Of a DNA stretch of 64,000 nucleotides, positions 33,835 to 42,218 are shown piece by piece; the first letter of the stretch is position 1, and each line of letters opens with the position of its first letter. The DNA is from Sphingobacterium sp. PCS056 (GTDB lineage Bacteria; Bacteroidota; Bacteroidia; Sphingobacteriales; Sphingobacteriaceae). The notes under the pieces are model-generated. The model was not told the DNA's origin, searched no databases, and was given only the letters and a program-made list of their open reading frames with translations. The position numbers were made by a program, and so were the translations under genes. The DNA lies in contig NZ_CP096883.1 in the NCBI RefSeq assembly GCF_023273895.1, forward strand, positions 5,084,001 through 5,148,000, read 5' to 3'.

Positions 33835-34668
33835 TTATTTTTCTTGAGACATTCCGTAAACCAATCGCTTAACCTCTTCAGCCCATTTTTTTTCGCCCTT
33901 AGATTGATCAAAATGTGTGTAAGATATTTTCTCGCCGATAACAATCGTCACAGTTTGGTTGCGTTGAGAAAACATTTCATCAGGTAGATAAAGCATTTCC
34001 AAATTTGCCTTTAAGCCAATCTTCTGTCTTAGCCTTGCAAAATTATAAAAAAAGTTAGAGTTTTTACCCTCAATATATACCGGTACGATATCTTTTTTAT
34101 ATTTCTTTGCCTTATTTATAAAACTTTTCTTCCATTCGAGATCCTCAATCCTTCCATCTGCTTGTTTTCTGGAGACCAGGCCTGCCGGAAATACCAGTAG
34201 CGCGGTATCAGAAGCATAAGCCTGTTCAATAGCAGCAATACCACTCTTCCCCTGTCCACCCAATTTATTCACAGGTATAAATAAGGGTTGTAGATTCCCT
34301 ACATTCATTAATATATCATTGACCAGAAACTTGACATCTTTACGATACCGTCCGATAGCATGCATGAAAGCAATACCATCCAGACCTCCTAATGGATGAT
34401 TAGAAGCAAAAATTACACTTTCATCAATCGGAATATTTTCTGCACCCTTTAACTCGACATGAACACCCAGGTCCTTTATTAGCGCATCTACGAAGTCTAA
34501 ACCTTGCAAATTCGCAAAACGAGTCATGATATCATTGATATCATCCTCGTGGATAGTTCGCTCTAAATATTTTAATAAGAATGAAGGAATCCATTTTGCC
34601 AATTTTGGACTCTTCTTTCGAATTACTTCCCTAACTTCAATAAATTTCTGACTTGCAACCTCACCCAT
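33835..34668 (-). CDS. glsA: PlsC-type acyltransferase, GlsA-like (O-acylation of amino acid lipid)
   Basis: The 277-residue protein is an acyltransferase of the PlsC superfamily. Its active-site block is NHPLGGLDG (residues about 90-98), with five residues between His and Asp rather than four, as in the subgroup paired with OlsB/GlsB-like enzymes; the second block is LVFPAGLVSRKQADG (the FPEGxR equivalent). It would O-acylate the 3-hydroxyl of the N-acyl amino acid. It is the first gene of a two-gene operon, ending 4 bases before the GlsB-like start. Confidence 0.72.
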   Translation of the reverse strand: MGEVASQKFIEVREVIRKKSPKLAKWIPSFLLKYLERTIHEDDINDIMTRFANLQGLDFVDALIKDLGVHVELKGAENIPIDESVIFASNHPLGGLDGIAFMHAIGRYRKDVKFLVNDILMNVGNLQPLFIPVNKLGGQGKSGIAAIEQAYASDTALLVFPAGLVSRKQADGRIEDLEWKKSFINKAKKYKKDIVPVYIEGKNSNFFYNFARLRQKIGLKANLEMLYLPDEMFSQRNQTVTIVIGEKISYTHFDQSKGEKKWAEEVKRLVYGMSQEK

Positions 34669-34899
34669 AAAAATTCCAGTACTATGATTTAACTACCTTA
34701 CATATTCAAAATATAAATCGCACTTTTGTAAAAGTAGATAAAATTTGTACAATCCATTATCAATAATATATAAACTGTGCAAAGTTAAAGTAAAAATTTA
34801 ATGACCTTTAATCTGATAAAGCTTTTTTATTAATAAAAATCGGATTGTTTAAACATTTTATTAAATTTAAGGTCAATAGTATACAGATAAACAACGGAC

Positions 34900-35562
34900 A
34901 TGTATATAGCGAACATCCCCCTATCACAAAACACGACCATAAAGCAAACTGACACGATCGCCTTTGCATTAGATCGAATGGAAGATTTCCAATTTCATTT
35001 ACTACCAGTCGTAGATGGCGATAATTATTTGGGTTATATAACTCAAAATGATTTATTAAACGCCCTAGATGATCAATTCACTGTTGCTACGATCCATTTA
35101 AAAACAGATCCTATTTACGTCATGGCAAATCAGCACCCCTATGATGCAGTTCGCTTAATGACGGCATATCATATGGATACCTTGCCTGTTTTAGATGAAC
35201 ATAATAATTATAAAGGAATATTGACCTCGTTAGAACTAATCAAAACGATTTCAGTACTACAATCTCTCAATGACGTTGGAGCGATTATTGTTTTAGAAGT
35301 CGGAGCTCATGACTTTTCATTGTCTAAAATTGCTCATTTGGTTGAAGTCGAAAACTGTCAAATATTAAATTGTTCAACCCAAGCAATACTGGAGAATGCG
35401 ACAATTCAAGTAACTATAAAGGTTAATCAATCCAATATAGCAAATTTACTTTCCTCTTTCGCACGACAAAACTATAAGGTTATGGCAAGTTTTAATACCC
35501 TACAAGAGTTTGATGACCTAGAAGATCGTTACAAACAATTAATGAATTACATCAATATTTAG
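34900..35562 (+). CDS. CBS-pair protein with C-terminal ACT-like region
   Basis: The 220-residue protein has two CBS motifs (residues 10-60, LPVVDGDNYLGYITQNDLLNAL; and 72-125, MDTLPVLDEHNNYKGILTSLELI). A C-terminal part of about 85 residues (GAIIVLEVGAHDFSLSKIAHLVE...) looks like the ACT domain found in AcuB-like proteins. Such proteins sense adenine nucleotides or amino acids. It leads the nadK-uppS-bamA-skp region in the same direction, 73 bases before nadK, an arrangement I recall from related Bacteroidota. Partner unknown. Confidence 0.8.
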   Translation: MYIANIPLSQNTTIKQTDTIAFALDRMEDFQFHLLPVVDGDNYLGYITQNDLLNALDDQFTVATIHLKTDPIYVMANQHPYDAVRLMTAYHMDTLPVLDEHNNYKGILTSLELIKTISVLQSLNDVGAIIVLEVGAHDFSLSKIAHLVEVENCQILNCSTQAILENATIQVTIKVNQSNIANLLSSFARQNYKVMASFNTLQEFDDLEDRYKQLMNYINI

Positions 35563-35635
35563 CAATACGGTAGTTTTTTCTCATCTTTGGCAAACAAATA
35601 CAATCATCACTGCTAGATAAAAAATACTGTACAAT

Positions 35636-36523
35636 ATGAGAGTGGCAATTTATGGTAGAGAATTTACTCCTTCAGTTATTCCCCATGTAAGACATTTACT
35701 AGAATATTTAATTGCGAAAGAAGTAGAAATATGGATTTATGATAGTTTTTATAATTTTCTAAAGAAACAATTTGATTGTACTAAAAACTTTTCTACGTAC
35801 ACTTCCAATGCAGATCTTCCTCTCGACACAGATTTTATGTTAAGTTTAGGAGGAGATGGAACTATGCTATCCGCAGTATCCCTAATTCACAACTCAGGCA
35901 TACCCATCGCTGGTATCAATTTCGGAAGATTAGGATTTTTAGCTTCGATAAACAAAACAGATTTTGAAACATCCATTGATCAAATTCTTGTTAAAAATTA
36001 TAAAATTCAAAAAAGAGCACTTTTAGCTGTTGAATCCCCAGATAAGGAATTATTTGGAGGAAATAGCAATTATGCTTTGAACGATATTACCGTATTTAGA
36101 TACGATAGTTCTGCCATGATTACGATCAATGCCTACTTAAACGGAGAACTTTTAAATTCTTATTGGGCAGATGGACTCATTATTGCTACACCGACAGGCT
36201 CAACAGCCTATTCACTGAGTTGTGGAGGTCCTATAATTATGCCCGGAAGCGGCAATTTTGTAATCACTCCAATTTCTCCGCACAACTTAAATGTACGACC
36301 AGTAGTCATATCATCTGAATTTGAATTAGATTTAGAAATCGAAAGCCGTTCCGAAAAATATATATTGAGCTGTGACTCAAAAAATGAAACAGTACCAAGT
36401 AACGTTAGATTGAAAATCACAAAAGCACCTTTCTATATTAATTTAATTAGATTAGATGGAGAAAGCTATTTTGAGACCCTGAGAGAGAAATTACTTTGGG
36501 GATTAGACGTCAGAAATTATTGA
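35636..36523 (+). CDS. nadK: NAD kinase
   Basis: The 295-residue enzyme phosphorylates NAD to NADP. The conserved LGGDGTML block gives the GGDG motif at 72-75, followed by GINFGRLGFLA (100-110) and TPTGSTAYSLSCGGP (near 187-201). Length is normal. The start ATG is preceded by a 73-base spacer after the CBS protein, with a CATCTTTG resembling a -7 box (35592-35599). It is cytoplasmic. Confidence 0.95.
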   Translation: MRVAIYGREFTPSVIPHVRHLLEYLIAKEVEIWIYDSFYNFLKKQFDCTKNFSTYTSNADLPLDTDFMLSLGGDGTMLSAVSLIHNSGIPIAGINFGRLGFLASINKTDFETSIDQILVKNYKIQKRALLAVESPDKELFGGNSNYALNDITVFRYDSSAMITINAYLNGELLNSYWADGLIIATPTGSTAYSLSCGGPIIMPGSGNFVITPISPHNLNVRPVVISSEFELDLEIESRSEKYILSCDSKNETVPSNVRLKITKAPFYINLIRLDGESYFETLREKLLWGLDVRNY

Positions 36524-36941
36524 TATTAGCAATAATTTCTAATTCTCTATTCATCAAAAAGATTTATATTTACCACAAAATATTTTGAACAACTTATTCA
36601 TTTAACTTACCCAGACCAAAGAGTTGTGCTACAAAGAGCAAATAATGCTCAATGCTGACTAGACGATTCTACATTTAATGAAAGGGTGGCTACTGAATAT
36701 TCAAATCAAAAAGGACAGATATTTAGGTAGACAAGCTGAAATTGCTTATCAAAGTAATTTTCAATCATAGACATAAGTAGACTAATCAACATTCAATCAT
36801 TACTACACAATAAAAGTTGTGGATAAAAGATAAAGCTAATGTTGATGAAAATTACGACTACACCTATGCAGGTATTAAATAGGTCGTATATTATAAATGT
36901 TTTTACCAATCGGGAGATAGGCAGAAGTAAAGAAATAGAAC
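36524..36941. other. Non-coding spacer between nadK and uppS, possible gene loss
   Basis: The 418 bases have no frame longer than about 60 codons on either strand, and none has recognisable features. The longest plus-strand frames are broken by several stops. In related genomes, as far as I recall, an outer-membrane protein gene often sits here; the spacer could be its decayed remnant. This is inference from size and position only. Confidence 0.35.
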
Positions 36942-37679
36942 ATGAGCACAATAGATCATATTGACAAAAATAAGCTTCCACAACATATTGCTATAATTAT
37001 GGACGGCAATGGAAGATGGGCAAAGGAAAAAGGAAAACTGCGAATTTTTGGTCATCAAAATGGTGTCAAGGCTGTTAGAGAGGCGCTAGAAGCTACTATC
37101 CAAGTTGGAGTAAAACATCTTACTTTATATGCTTTCTCTACAGAAAATTGGAACAGACCTCGATTGGAAGTAATAGCGCTCATGGAACTATTGGTTTCTT
37201 CACTCAAAAAAGAAATCAAAACCTTTCAAAAAAACGGTGTCCGTCTCAATGCCATCGGAGATCTATCTAAACTTCCTAAAAATTGTCAAGAAAAATTACA
37301 GGAAACGATGGATATAACAGCACATAACACAAACTGTGTATTGACGCTGGCATTAAGCTATAGTTCACAAGAAGAGATCGTACAGGCTACAAAAAATATT
37401 GCAGAAAAAGTATTAAAAGGGGAACTAAACATCGAAGAGATTACCACTGAAGTATTTCAACAAAATCTTTATACATCCAATCTCCCAAATCCAGATTTGT
37501 TAATACGAACAAGCGGAGAATACAGAATTAGTAACTTCCTATTATGGCAGATTGCCTATGCCGAATTTTGTTTTCTAGATAAGATGTGGCCCGAATTTGA
37601 ACAAGAAGACCTATTTAAGGCCATTCTTGATTATCAACAGCGTGAGAGAAGATTTGGAAAAACAAGTGAGCAGATCTAA
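36942..37679 (+). CDS. uppS: Undecaprenyl diphosphate synthase
   Basis: The 245-residue enzyme is a cis-prenyltransferase making the lipid carrier for peptidoglycan and polysaccharides. Visible motifs are IAIIMDGNGRWAKE (catalytic Asp21), FSTENWNRP (around 68-76) and the C-terminal PDLLIRTSGEYRISNFLLWQ and YAEFCF blocks. Length is typical. It heads the stretch uppS-bamA-skp-skp and is separated from bamA by 122 bases. Confidence 0.95.
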   Translation: MSTIDHIDKNKLPQHIAIIMDGNGRWAKEKGKLRIFGHQNGVKAVREALEATIQVGVKHLTLYAFSTENWNRPRLEVIALMELLVSSLKKEIKTFQKNGVRLNAIGDLSKLPKNCQEKLQETMDITAHNTNCVLTLALSYSSQEEIVQATKNIAEKVLKGELNIEEITTEVFQQNLYTSNLPNPDLLIRTSGEYRISNFLLWQIAYAEFCFLDKMWPEFEQEDLFKAILDYQQRERRFGKTSEQI

Positions 37680-37801
37680 TCTTTATTAGTAACTTTGCTA
37701 ACTGATTTTAAACCGTCATATTTTGCTGGTTCTTAAATTTTTCTTAATTAACAAAAATTAACAACTGATTGATGTACTTTAGCATCAATAAAAATTTATA
37801 A

Positions 37802-40369
37802 ATGAAGCGCATACTTATTGTTATATTATTTTTAGCATGTACCCAACCACAATTCGCACAAGCTCAAGTGAATGGAACTGCTATAAACCTGAATGATCCC
37901 AACCAAATAAGTTATTTATCCCCTAAAGACTATATCATTGGTGGTGTGACAGTTTCAGGAACGCAGCATCTTGACAACAATGTATTAATTACAATATCCA
38001 AACTTGTTGTTGGTCAATACATTGAAGTTCCTAGTGAAGCTACATCCAATGTGGTAAAAGTGATGATGGCTCAAGGGCTTTTTGATGACGTACAATTATG
38101 GTCCGAAAAGATAGAAGGTGAAACCATTTTTCTAAATATTCGTGTTGTTGAAAGACCACGTTTAACACGAATAGACATTAAAGGTTTGAGTAAAAGCCAA
38201 ACAGAAGAAGTTCGTAAAAGATTAAATGATAATGCCGGTAAAGTGGTCAATGAAAATCTGATCAATACCACGCGTAACACCATCCAACGCTTCTTAAGAG
38301 AGAAAGCTTATTTATATCCAGAAATTAAGATCAGCACAGAAAAAGATAGTGCTCAGGCTAATAATGAGATTTTAATTGCAGATGTTGACCGTAAGAATAA
38401 AGTACGTGTCAAAAAGATAACATTTACAGGCAATAAAGAATTTACACAGAAACAGCTTCGAAAAAATTTAAAAGGAGTTAAGCAAAAAGCATGGTTCCGT
38501 ATTTTTGGTCCCGGAAAATTCAAAGAAGAAAAATATAAAGAAGCAAAAGAAACTTTAGTATCTAAAATGCAAAATAAGGGTTTCCGCGATGCAGAAATCA
38601 TACAAGACTCCGTCATTAAAGTTGACGATAAAAATGTCTTGGTCAATATTGATGTGTATGAAGGACCTAAATATTATGTAGGTAATATCAAATGGTCAGG
38701 AAATGCGAAATATACAGACACTGTCTTAAATCGGATTTTAGGAATACGTAAAGGTGATATTTTCAGTGAAGAGAAACTAAATACTAAATTATTGGGCGGT
38801 GGTAGAAATAGTGATGATATCTCTTCATTATATATGAATGATGGCTACTTGACATTCTCGATCGATCCAGAACAAACACGTATATACAACGATACAATTG
38901 ATCTCAATTTACGTGTATATGAAGGTGCACAGTATACGATTAATAACGTATTAATAAAAGGAAATGATGTGACCAATGATCGTGTCGTATTAAGGTCCAT
39001 TCGTACCAAGCCAGGTCAAAAGTTTTCAAAAGAGGCTATTATGACTTCTGTACGAGAAATCGCACAATTGGGTAATTTTGATGAGCAAAAGACTAATCCT
39101 GTTCCTACAAATCTAAATCATGCTGAAGGAACGGTCGATATTTTATATAATGTAGCTGAAAAGCCTTCAGATCAAGTGGAGTTATCAGGAGGTTATGGTG
39201 CAGGACAGATTATCGGTACTTTAGGATTGACCTTCAATAACTTCTCTACAAGTAATCTTTTCAACAAAAGCTCTTGGAAACCATTGCCACGTGGTGACGG
39301 ACAAAAATTAAGTATTCGTGGACAGACATCAGGTAAACGTTACCAGTCCTATAGTTTCTCTTTCACCGAGCCATGGTTAGGTGGTAAAAAACCAATCTAT
39401 TTTGGTTTAAGCGCCTATACGTCTAGTTCTTCATATGGAGGTTTTAATTATTATACTGGGGAGCAAACGGTAAAAGATTCGGAACTTAATAGGATATGGA
39501 TGACGGGTGTAACCGCAACCTTAGGTAAGCGTTTACAATGGCCAGATAACTGGTTCCAAGCCAACACTTCCCTATCGTTTCAACGTTATAAATTGCAGAA
39601 TTATGCCAACTATTTCTTATTTGACAATGGTACAGCATATAATATTAACTTAACACAAGAATTCAGCCGTAATACAATTGATGCGCCGATCTATCCAACT
39701 TCAGGATCTAACCTTAAGTTCTCTGTTCAAGTTACGCCACCATACTCGCTGTTTAATAATATCAATTATGAAACAGCAGAAAATAATGTGAAATACAAAT
39801 GGACAGAATACCATAAGTGGAAATTTGATTCACAATGGTATGCAAAGATTGCTGGTAAATTGGTATTCAAAGCACAGGCACAATTTGGTTTCTTAGGTAG
39901 TTATTCTAATAAAACAGGAATTTCTACATTTGAACGCTTCAAAGTCGGTGGTGATGGTATGCAAGGTTTTGACTTCTTACAAGGATCTGAGATCATCGCA
40001 ATGCGTGGATATGCCAATGGTGTTGTTATTCCAGAAGGAACTCAGAATGTTAACATTGCAAGAAATTCAGGAAGTCCAATTTATACCAAATATCAAATGG
40101 AATTGAGACATCCTGTAATGTTAAATGAACAAGCAACAGTTTTCGTATTAGCATTTGCTGAAGCAGGTAATACTTGGAATAAATTCTCAGAATATAATCC
40201 ATTCAAAGTAAGACGCTCAGCAGGTGTTGGAGCACGTATCTTCTTACCTATCTTTGGTATGTTAGGTATTGATTACGGTCATGCATTTGATCCAATCCCA
40301 GGCTTACCAAGCAGTACATGGAAACAAAACTTCACATTTAGTATTATGCAAAATATGGGAGGATTTTAA
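37802..40369 (+). CDS. bamA: Outer membrane assembly protein BamA
   Basis: The 855-residue protein has a signal peptide (1-21, ending AQAQ), several POTRA domains (about 45-430; first at DYIIGGVTVSGTQHLDNNVL) and a C-terminal Omp85 barrel (about 450-855). The barrel contains the RGY-type loop block (MRGYANGVVIPEG, about 740-752) and ends with Phe, the usual last residue of barrel proteins. BamA is the core of the complex inserting beta-barrels into the outer membrane. The two Skp-like chaperones follow directly. Confidence 0.95.
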   Translation: MKRILIVILFLACTQPQFAQAQVNGTAINLNDPNQISYLSPKDYIIGGVTVSGTQHLDNNVLITISKLVVGQYIEVPSEATSNVVKVMMAQGLFDDVQLWSEKIEGETIFLNIRVVERPRLTRIDIKGLSKSQTEEVRKRLNDNAGKVVNENLINTTRNTIQRFLREKAYLYPEIKISTEKDSAQANNEILIADVDRKNKVRVKKITFTGNKEFTQKQLRKNLKGVKQKAWFRIFGPGKFKEEKYKEAKETLVSKMQNKGFRDAEIIQDSVIKVDDKNVLVNIDVYEGPKYYVGNIKWSGNAKYTDTVLNRILGIRKGDIFSEEKLNTKLLGGGRNSDDISSLYMNDGYLTFSIDPEQTRIYNDTIDLNLRVYEGAQYTINNVLIKGNDVTNDRVVLRSIRTKPGQKFSKEAIMTSVREIAQLGNFDEQKTNPVPTNLNHAEGTVDILYNVAEKPSDQVELSGGYGAGQIIGTLGLTFNNFSTSNLFNKSSWKPLPRGDGQKLSIRGQTSGKRYQSYSFSFTEPWLGGKKPIYFGLSAYTSSSSYGGFNYYTGEQTVKDSELNRIWMTGVTATLGKRLQWPDNWFQANTSLSFQRYKLQNYANYFLFDNGTAYNINLTQEFSRNTIDAPIYPTSGSNLKFSVQVTPPYSLFNNINYETAENNVKYKWTEYHKWKFDSQWYAKIAGKLVFKAQAQFGFLGSYSNKTGISTFERFKVGGDGMQGFDFLQGSEIIAMRGYANGVVIPEGTQNVNIARNSGSPIYTKYQMELRHPVMLNEQATVFVLAFAEAGNTWNKFSEYNPFKVRRSAGVGARIFLPIFGMLGIDYGHAFDPIPGLPSSTWKQNFTFSIMQNMGGF

Positions 40370-40448
40370 TCCGGCTTAAACTTTTTGGAATATTAAATGT
40401 CATAAAGAAGAAATTCATATATTAGTTGAAAGTTATAACAAAAATAAC

Positions 40449-40982
40449 ATGAAAAAAATAGTTTTAGTAATAGCATTTGTTGTAGTTACCGTATCAGCTA
40501 CTTTTGCGCAAAATTTTGCATATGTGAATTCAGAATATATTTTAAAACATATTCCTGAATATGCGTCTGCTCAAAAACAATTAGATGATTTATCTCAAAA
40601 ATGGCAGCAAGATGTTGACCAGCAATACGCAGAAATCGAAAAATTGTATAAAGCTTATCAAAACGATCAAGTTTTATTAAACGAAGATATGCGTAGACGT
40701 CGGGAAGATGAGATCGTGAAAAAAGAAAAAGATGTTAAAGATTATCAAAAGCAAAAGTTTGGTTTTGAAGGTGAGTTATTTAAGCAACGTGAAAAACTGG
40801 TTCAACCTATACAACAACGTGTCTCTAAAGCAATTCAAGATTTAGCAAAAGCACAAAGCTTAGACATCATATTAGATAGAGGTCAAGAAGTGACTTTCCT
40901 ATATGCAAATCCAAAACTTGATAAAAGTAATGACGTCATTATTAAATTAGGATTAAAACCAAATCCTGCACTTGCAAACTAA
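40449..40982 (+). CDS. skp: OmpH/Skp-family periplasmic chaperone (copy 1)
   Basis: The 177-residue protein has a signal peptide (1-20, ATFAQ) and the Skp layout: a short strand FAYVNSEYIL, a long coiled-coil arm (about 45-130; QKWQQDVDQQYAEIEKLYKAY, rich in charged residues) and a final SLDIILDRGQEVTFLYANP. Skp trimers hold unfolded outer membrane proteins for the Bam complex. It lies 79 bases after bamA and 108 bases before a second copy. Confidence 0.92.
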   Translation: MKKIVLVIAFVVVTVSATFAQNFAYVNSEYILKHIPEYASAQKQLDDLSQKWQQDVDQQYAEIEKLYKAYQNDQVLLNEDMRRRREDEIVKKEKDVKDYQKQKFGFEGELFKQREKLVQPIQQRVSKAIQDLAKAQSLDIILDRGQEVTFLYANPKLDKSNDVIIKLGLKPNPALAN

Positions 40983-41090
40983 ATATTAGTTTACTAATAT
41001 TGCGAGAACGAATAGGAGTATTATTAAGTATTAAATTAGAAACACAAAAATTTGTCTCAAAATAATTTGAAGAGACGATTTAAGATTAAC

Positions 41091-41663
41091 ATGAAAAGAA
41101 TGAAAAATTTATTTAAAGGTGCTATTGCATTTGTAGCAGTTTTTTTTGCAACTCAGTTAGCTCATGCACAACAAAAAATTGGTCATATCAATTTTGCGGA
41201 AATTATTCAATCAACTCCAGAATTCAAAACGGCTGAAGGACAATTGAAAACGTTAAGTGATGGAAAAACAAAAGAGCTTCAAGATATGTATGCGATGTAT
41301 CAAACAAAACAAAAAGAAGCAAATGACAAAGCACGTAATAGAAGTGAAGCAAACAAAGAAACTGTAGATGTTGAATTGCAAAAATTAGGTACTGAATTAC
41401 GTGATATCGAAACTCGTATCAATGAAAACCAACGTGTTGCTCAAGAAGAATTAAACAAAAAAGAAGAAGAGTTAATTTCTCCGATTCATAGAAAAGTATC
41501 AGAAGCACTTAACAACGTATCTAAAGAAAAAGGATATGCTTATGTTTTTGATATCTCAAGCACTAACATTCCTTATTTTCAAGGTGGTGATGATTTAACT
41601 GCTGCTGTTAAAACCAAATTAGGTATTTCAGCTACTGCTACTCCGACACCAGCAAAAAAATAA
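41091..41663 (+). CDS. skp: OmpH/Skp-family periplasmic chaperone (copy 2)
   Basis: About 190 residues beginning MKRMKNLFKGAIAFVAVFFA with a signal peptide cleaved near AHAQ. The same Skp architecture as the preceding gene is visible (IGHINFAEIIQ, coiled coil TKELQDMYAMYQTKQKEAND, then KGYAYVFDISSTNIPY). The C-terminus carries a short Ala/Thr/Pro tail (SATATPTPAKK). An upstream TTG at 41052 would add 13 residues before the signal, so the ATG at 41091 is chosen. Paralogous to the gene before it. Confidence 0.9.
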   Translation: MKRMKNLFKGAIAFVAVFFATQLAHAQQKIGHINFAEIIQSTPEFKTAEGQLKTLSDGKTKELQDMYAMYQTKQKEANDKARNRSEANKETVDVELQKLGTELRDIETRINENQRVAQEELNKKEEELISPIHRKVSEALNNVSKEKGYAYVFDISSTNIPYFQGGDDLTAAVKTKLGISATATPTPAKK

Positions 41664-41698
41664 TGAATTAATCTCTGTAAAATCTTTCAGATTTTAAC

Positions 41699-41729
41699 AA
41701 AAACAGCAACCTTATAGGTTGCTGTTTTT
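41699..41729 (+). terminator. Terminator of the bamA-skp-skp stretch
   Basis: AAAAACAGCAACC / GGTTGCTGTTTTT with a TTATA loop. The T tract runs directly into the TTACC repeat array. Confidence 0.88.
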
Positions 41730-41732
41730 GTT

Positions 41733-41917
41733 TTACCTTACCTTACCTTACCTTACCTTACCTTACCTTACCTTACCTTACCTTACCTTACCTTACCTTA
41801 CCTTACCTTACCTTACCTTACCTTACCTTACCTTACCTTACCTTACCTTACCTTACCTTACCTTACCTTACCTTACCTTACCTTACCTTACCTTACCTTA
41901 CCTTACCTTACCTTACC
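41733..41917. repeat. Perfect pentanucleotide array (TTACC)37
   Basis: 185 bases made of 37 uninterrupted copies of TTACC with no sequence variant. The plus strand has no stop in any frame of this unit; the minus strand (GGTAA) has one. It starts 4 bases after the terminator stem of skp and ends before a 300-base spacer upstream of the Fe-S operon. The minus strand presents GG every five bases. Such pure arrays mutate by slippage; no function is known here. Confidence 0.99.
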
Positions 41918-42158
41918 TGGTTATCAGATCATTTACTTGGAACAACACATTGTCGAGATTAATCTTCATCTTTGAACATTTTTACCGGCATTACAAATGC
42001 ACGCTCGATTCAAATCACTAAACGTTATTATGCTGAAGTATACAGAATCAGAAGATTGACTTATCAGTTATAAAAAACTTATAGGCTCCTCATATGAATA
42101 TGTCTTCAAATCAAATTATCCAAATCAGCCAATTGTTTTTAAAAATTCTAAATAATGT

Positions 42159-42174
42159 ATTATGCAAGCATAAT
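42159..42174. promoter_or_regulatory. Palindromic operator candidate of the Fe-S operon
   Basis: ATTATGC-AA-GCATAAT is a perfect 7+7 inverted repeat. It ends 13 bases before the -7 box, so it covers the -33 region and could block polymerase or bind an activator. Confidence 0.45.
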
Positions 42175-42187
42175 ATATTATTTATAT

Positions 42188-42195
42188 TATATTTG
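42188..42195 (+). promoter_or_regulatory. -7 element of the Fe-S operon
   Basis: TATATTTG matches TAnnTTTG; the ATG follows at 42219 and no TTG is seen at -33, where the palindrome lies instead. Confidence 0.5.
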
Positions 42196-42218
42196 TGTAT
42201 ATACTGTTATAAAAAGAT

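Larger units (their letters stand above)
41918..42218. other. Spacer between the TTACC array and the Fe-S operon
   Basis: About 300 bases without a supported gene. It holds a palindrome at 42159-42174 and a -7 element at 42188-42195 close to the downstream start codon; the rest shows no feature I can name. Confidence 0.5.

Noticed and set aside
33831..33944. N-terminal extension of the GlsB-like protein
   Set aside because: It overlaps the preceding GlsA-like gene and does not match family length.
41733..41917. Array as a telomere-like (TTAGG) repeat
   Set aside because: The complement of TTACC is GGTAA, which is not a rotation of TTAGG or CCTAA.
41719..42021. 100-codon frame encoding repeated YLTLP
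   Set aside because: It exists only because TTACC has no stop in any plus-strand frame; it starts with TTG inside a terminator and has no leader.
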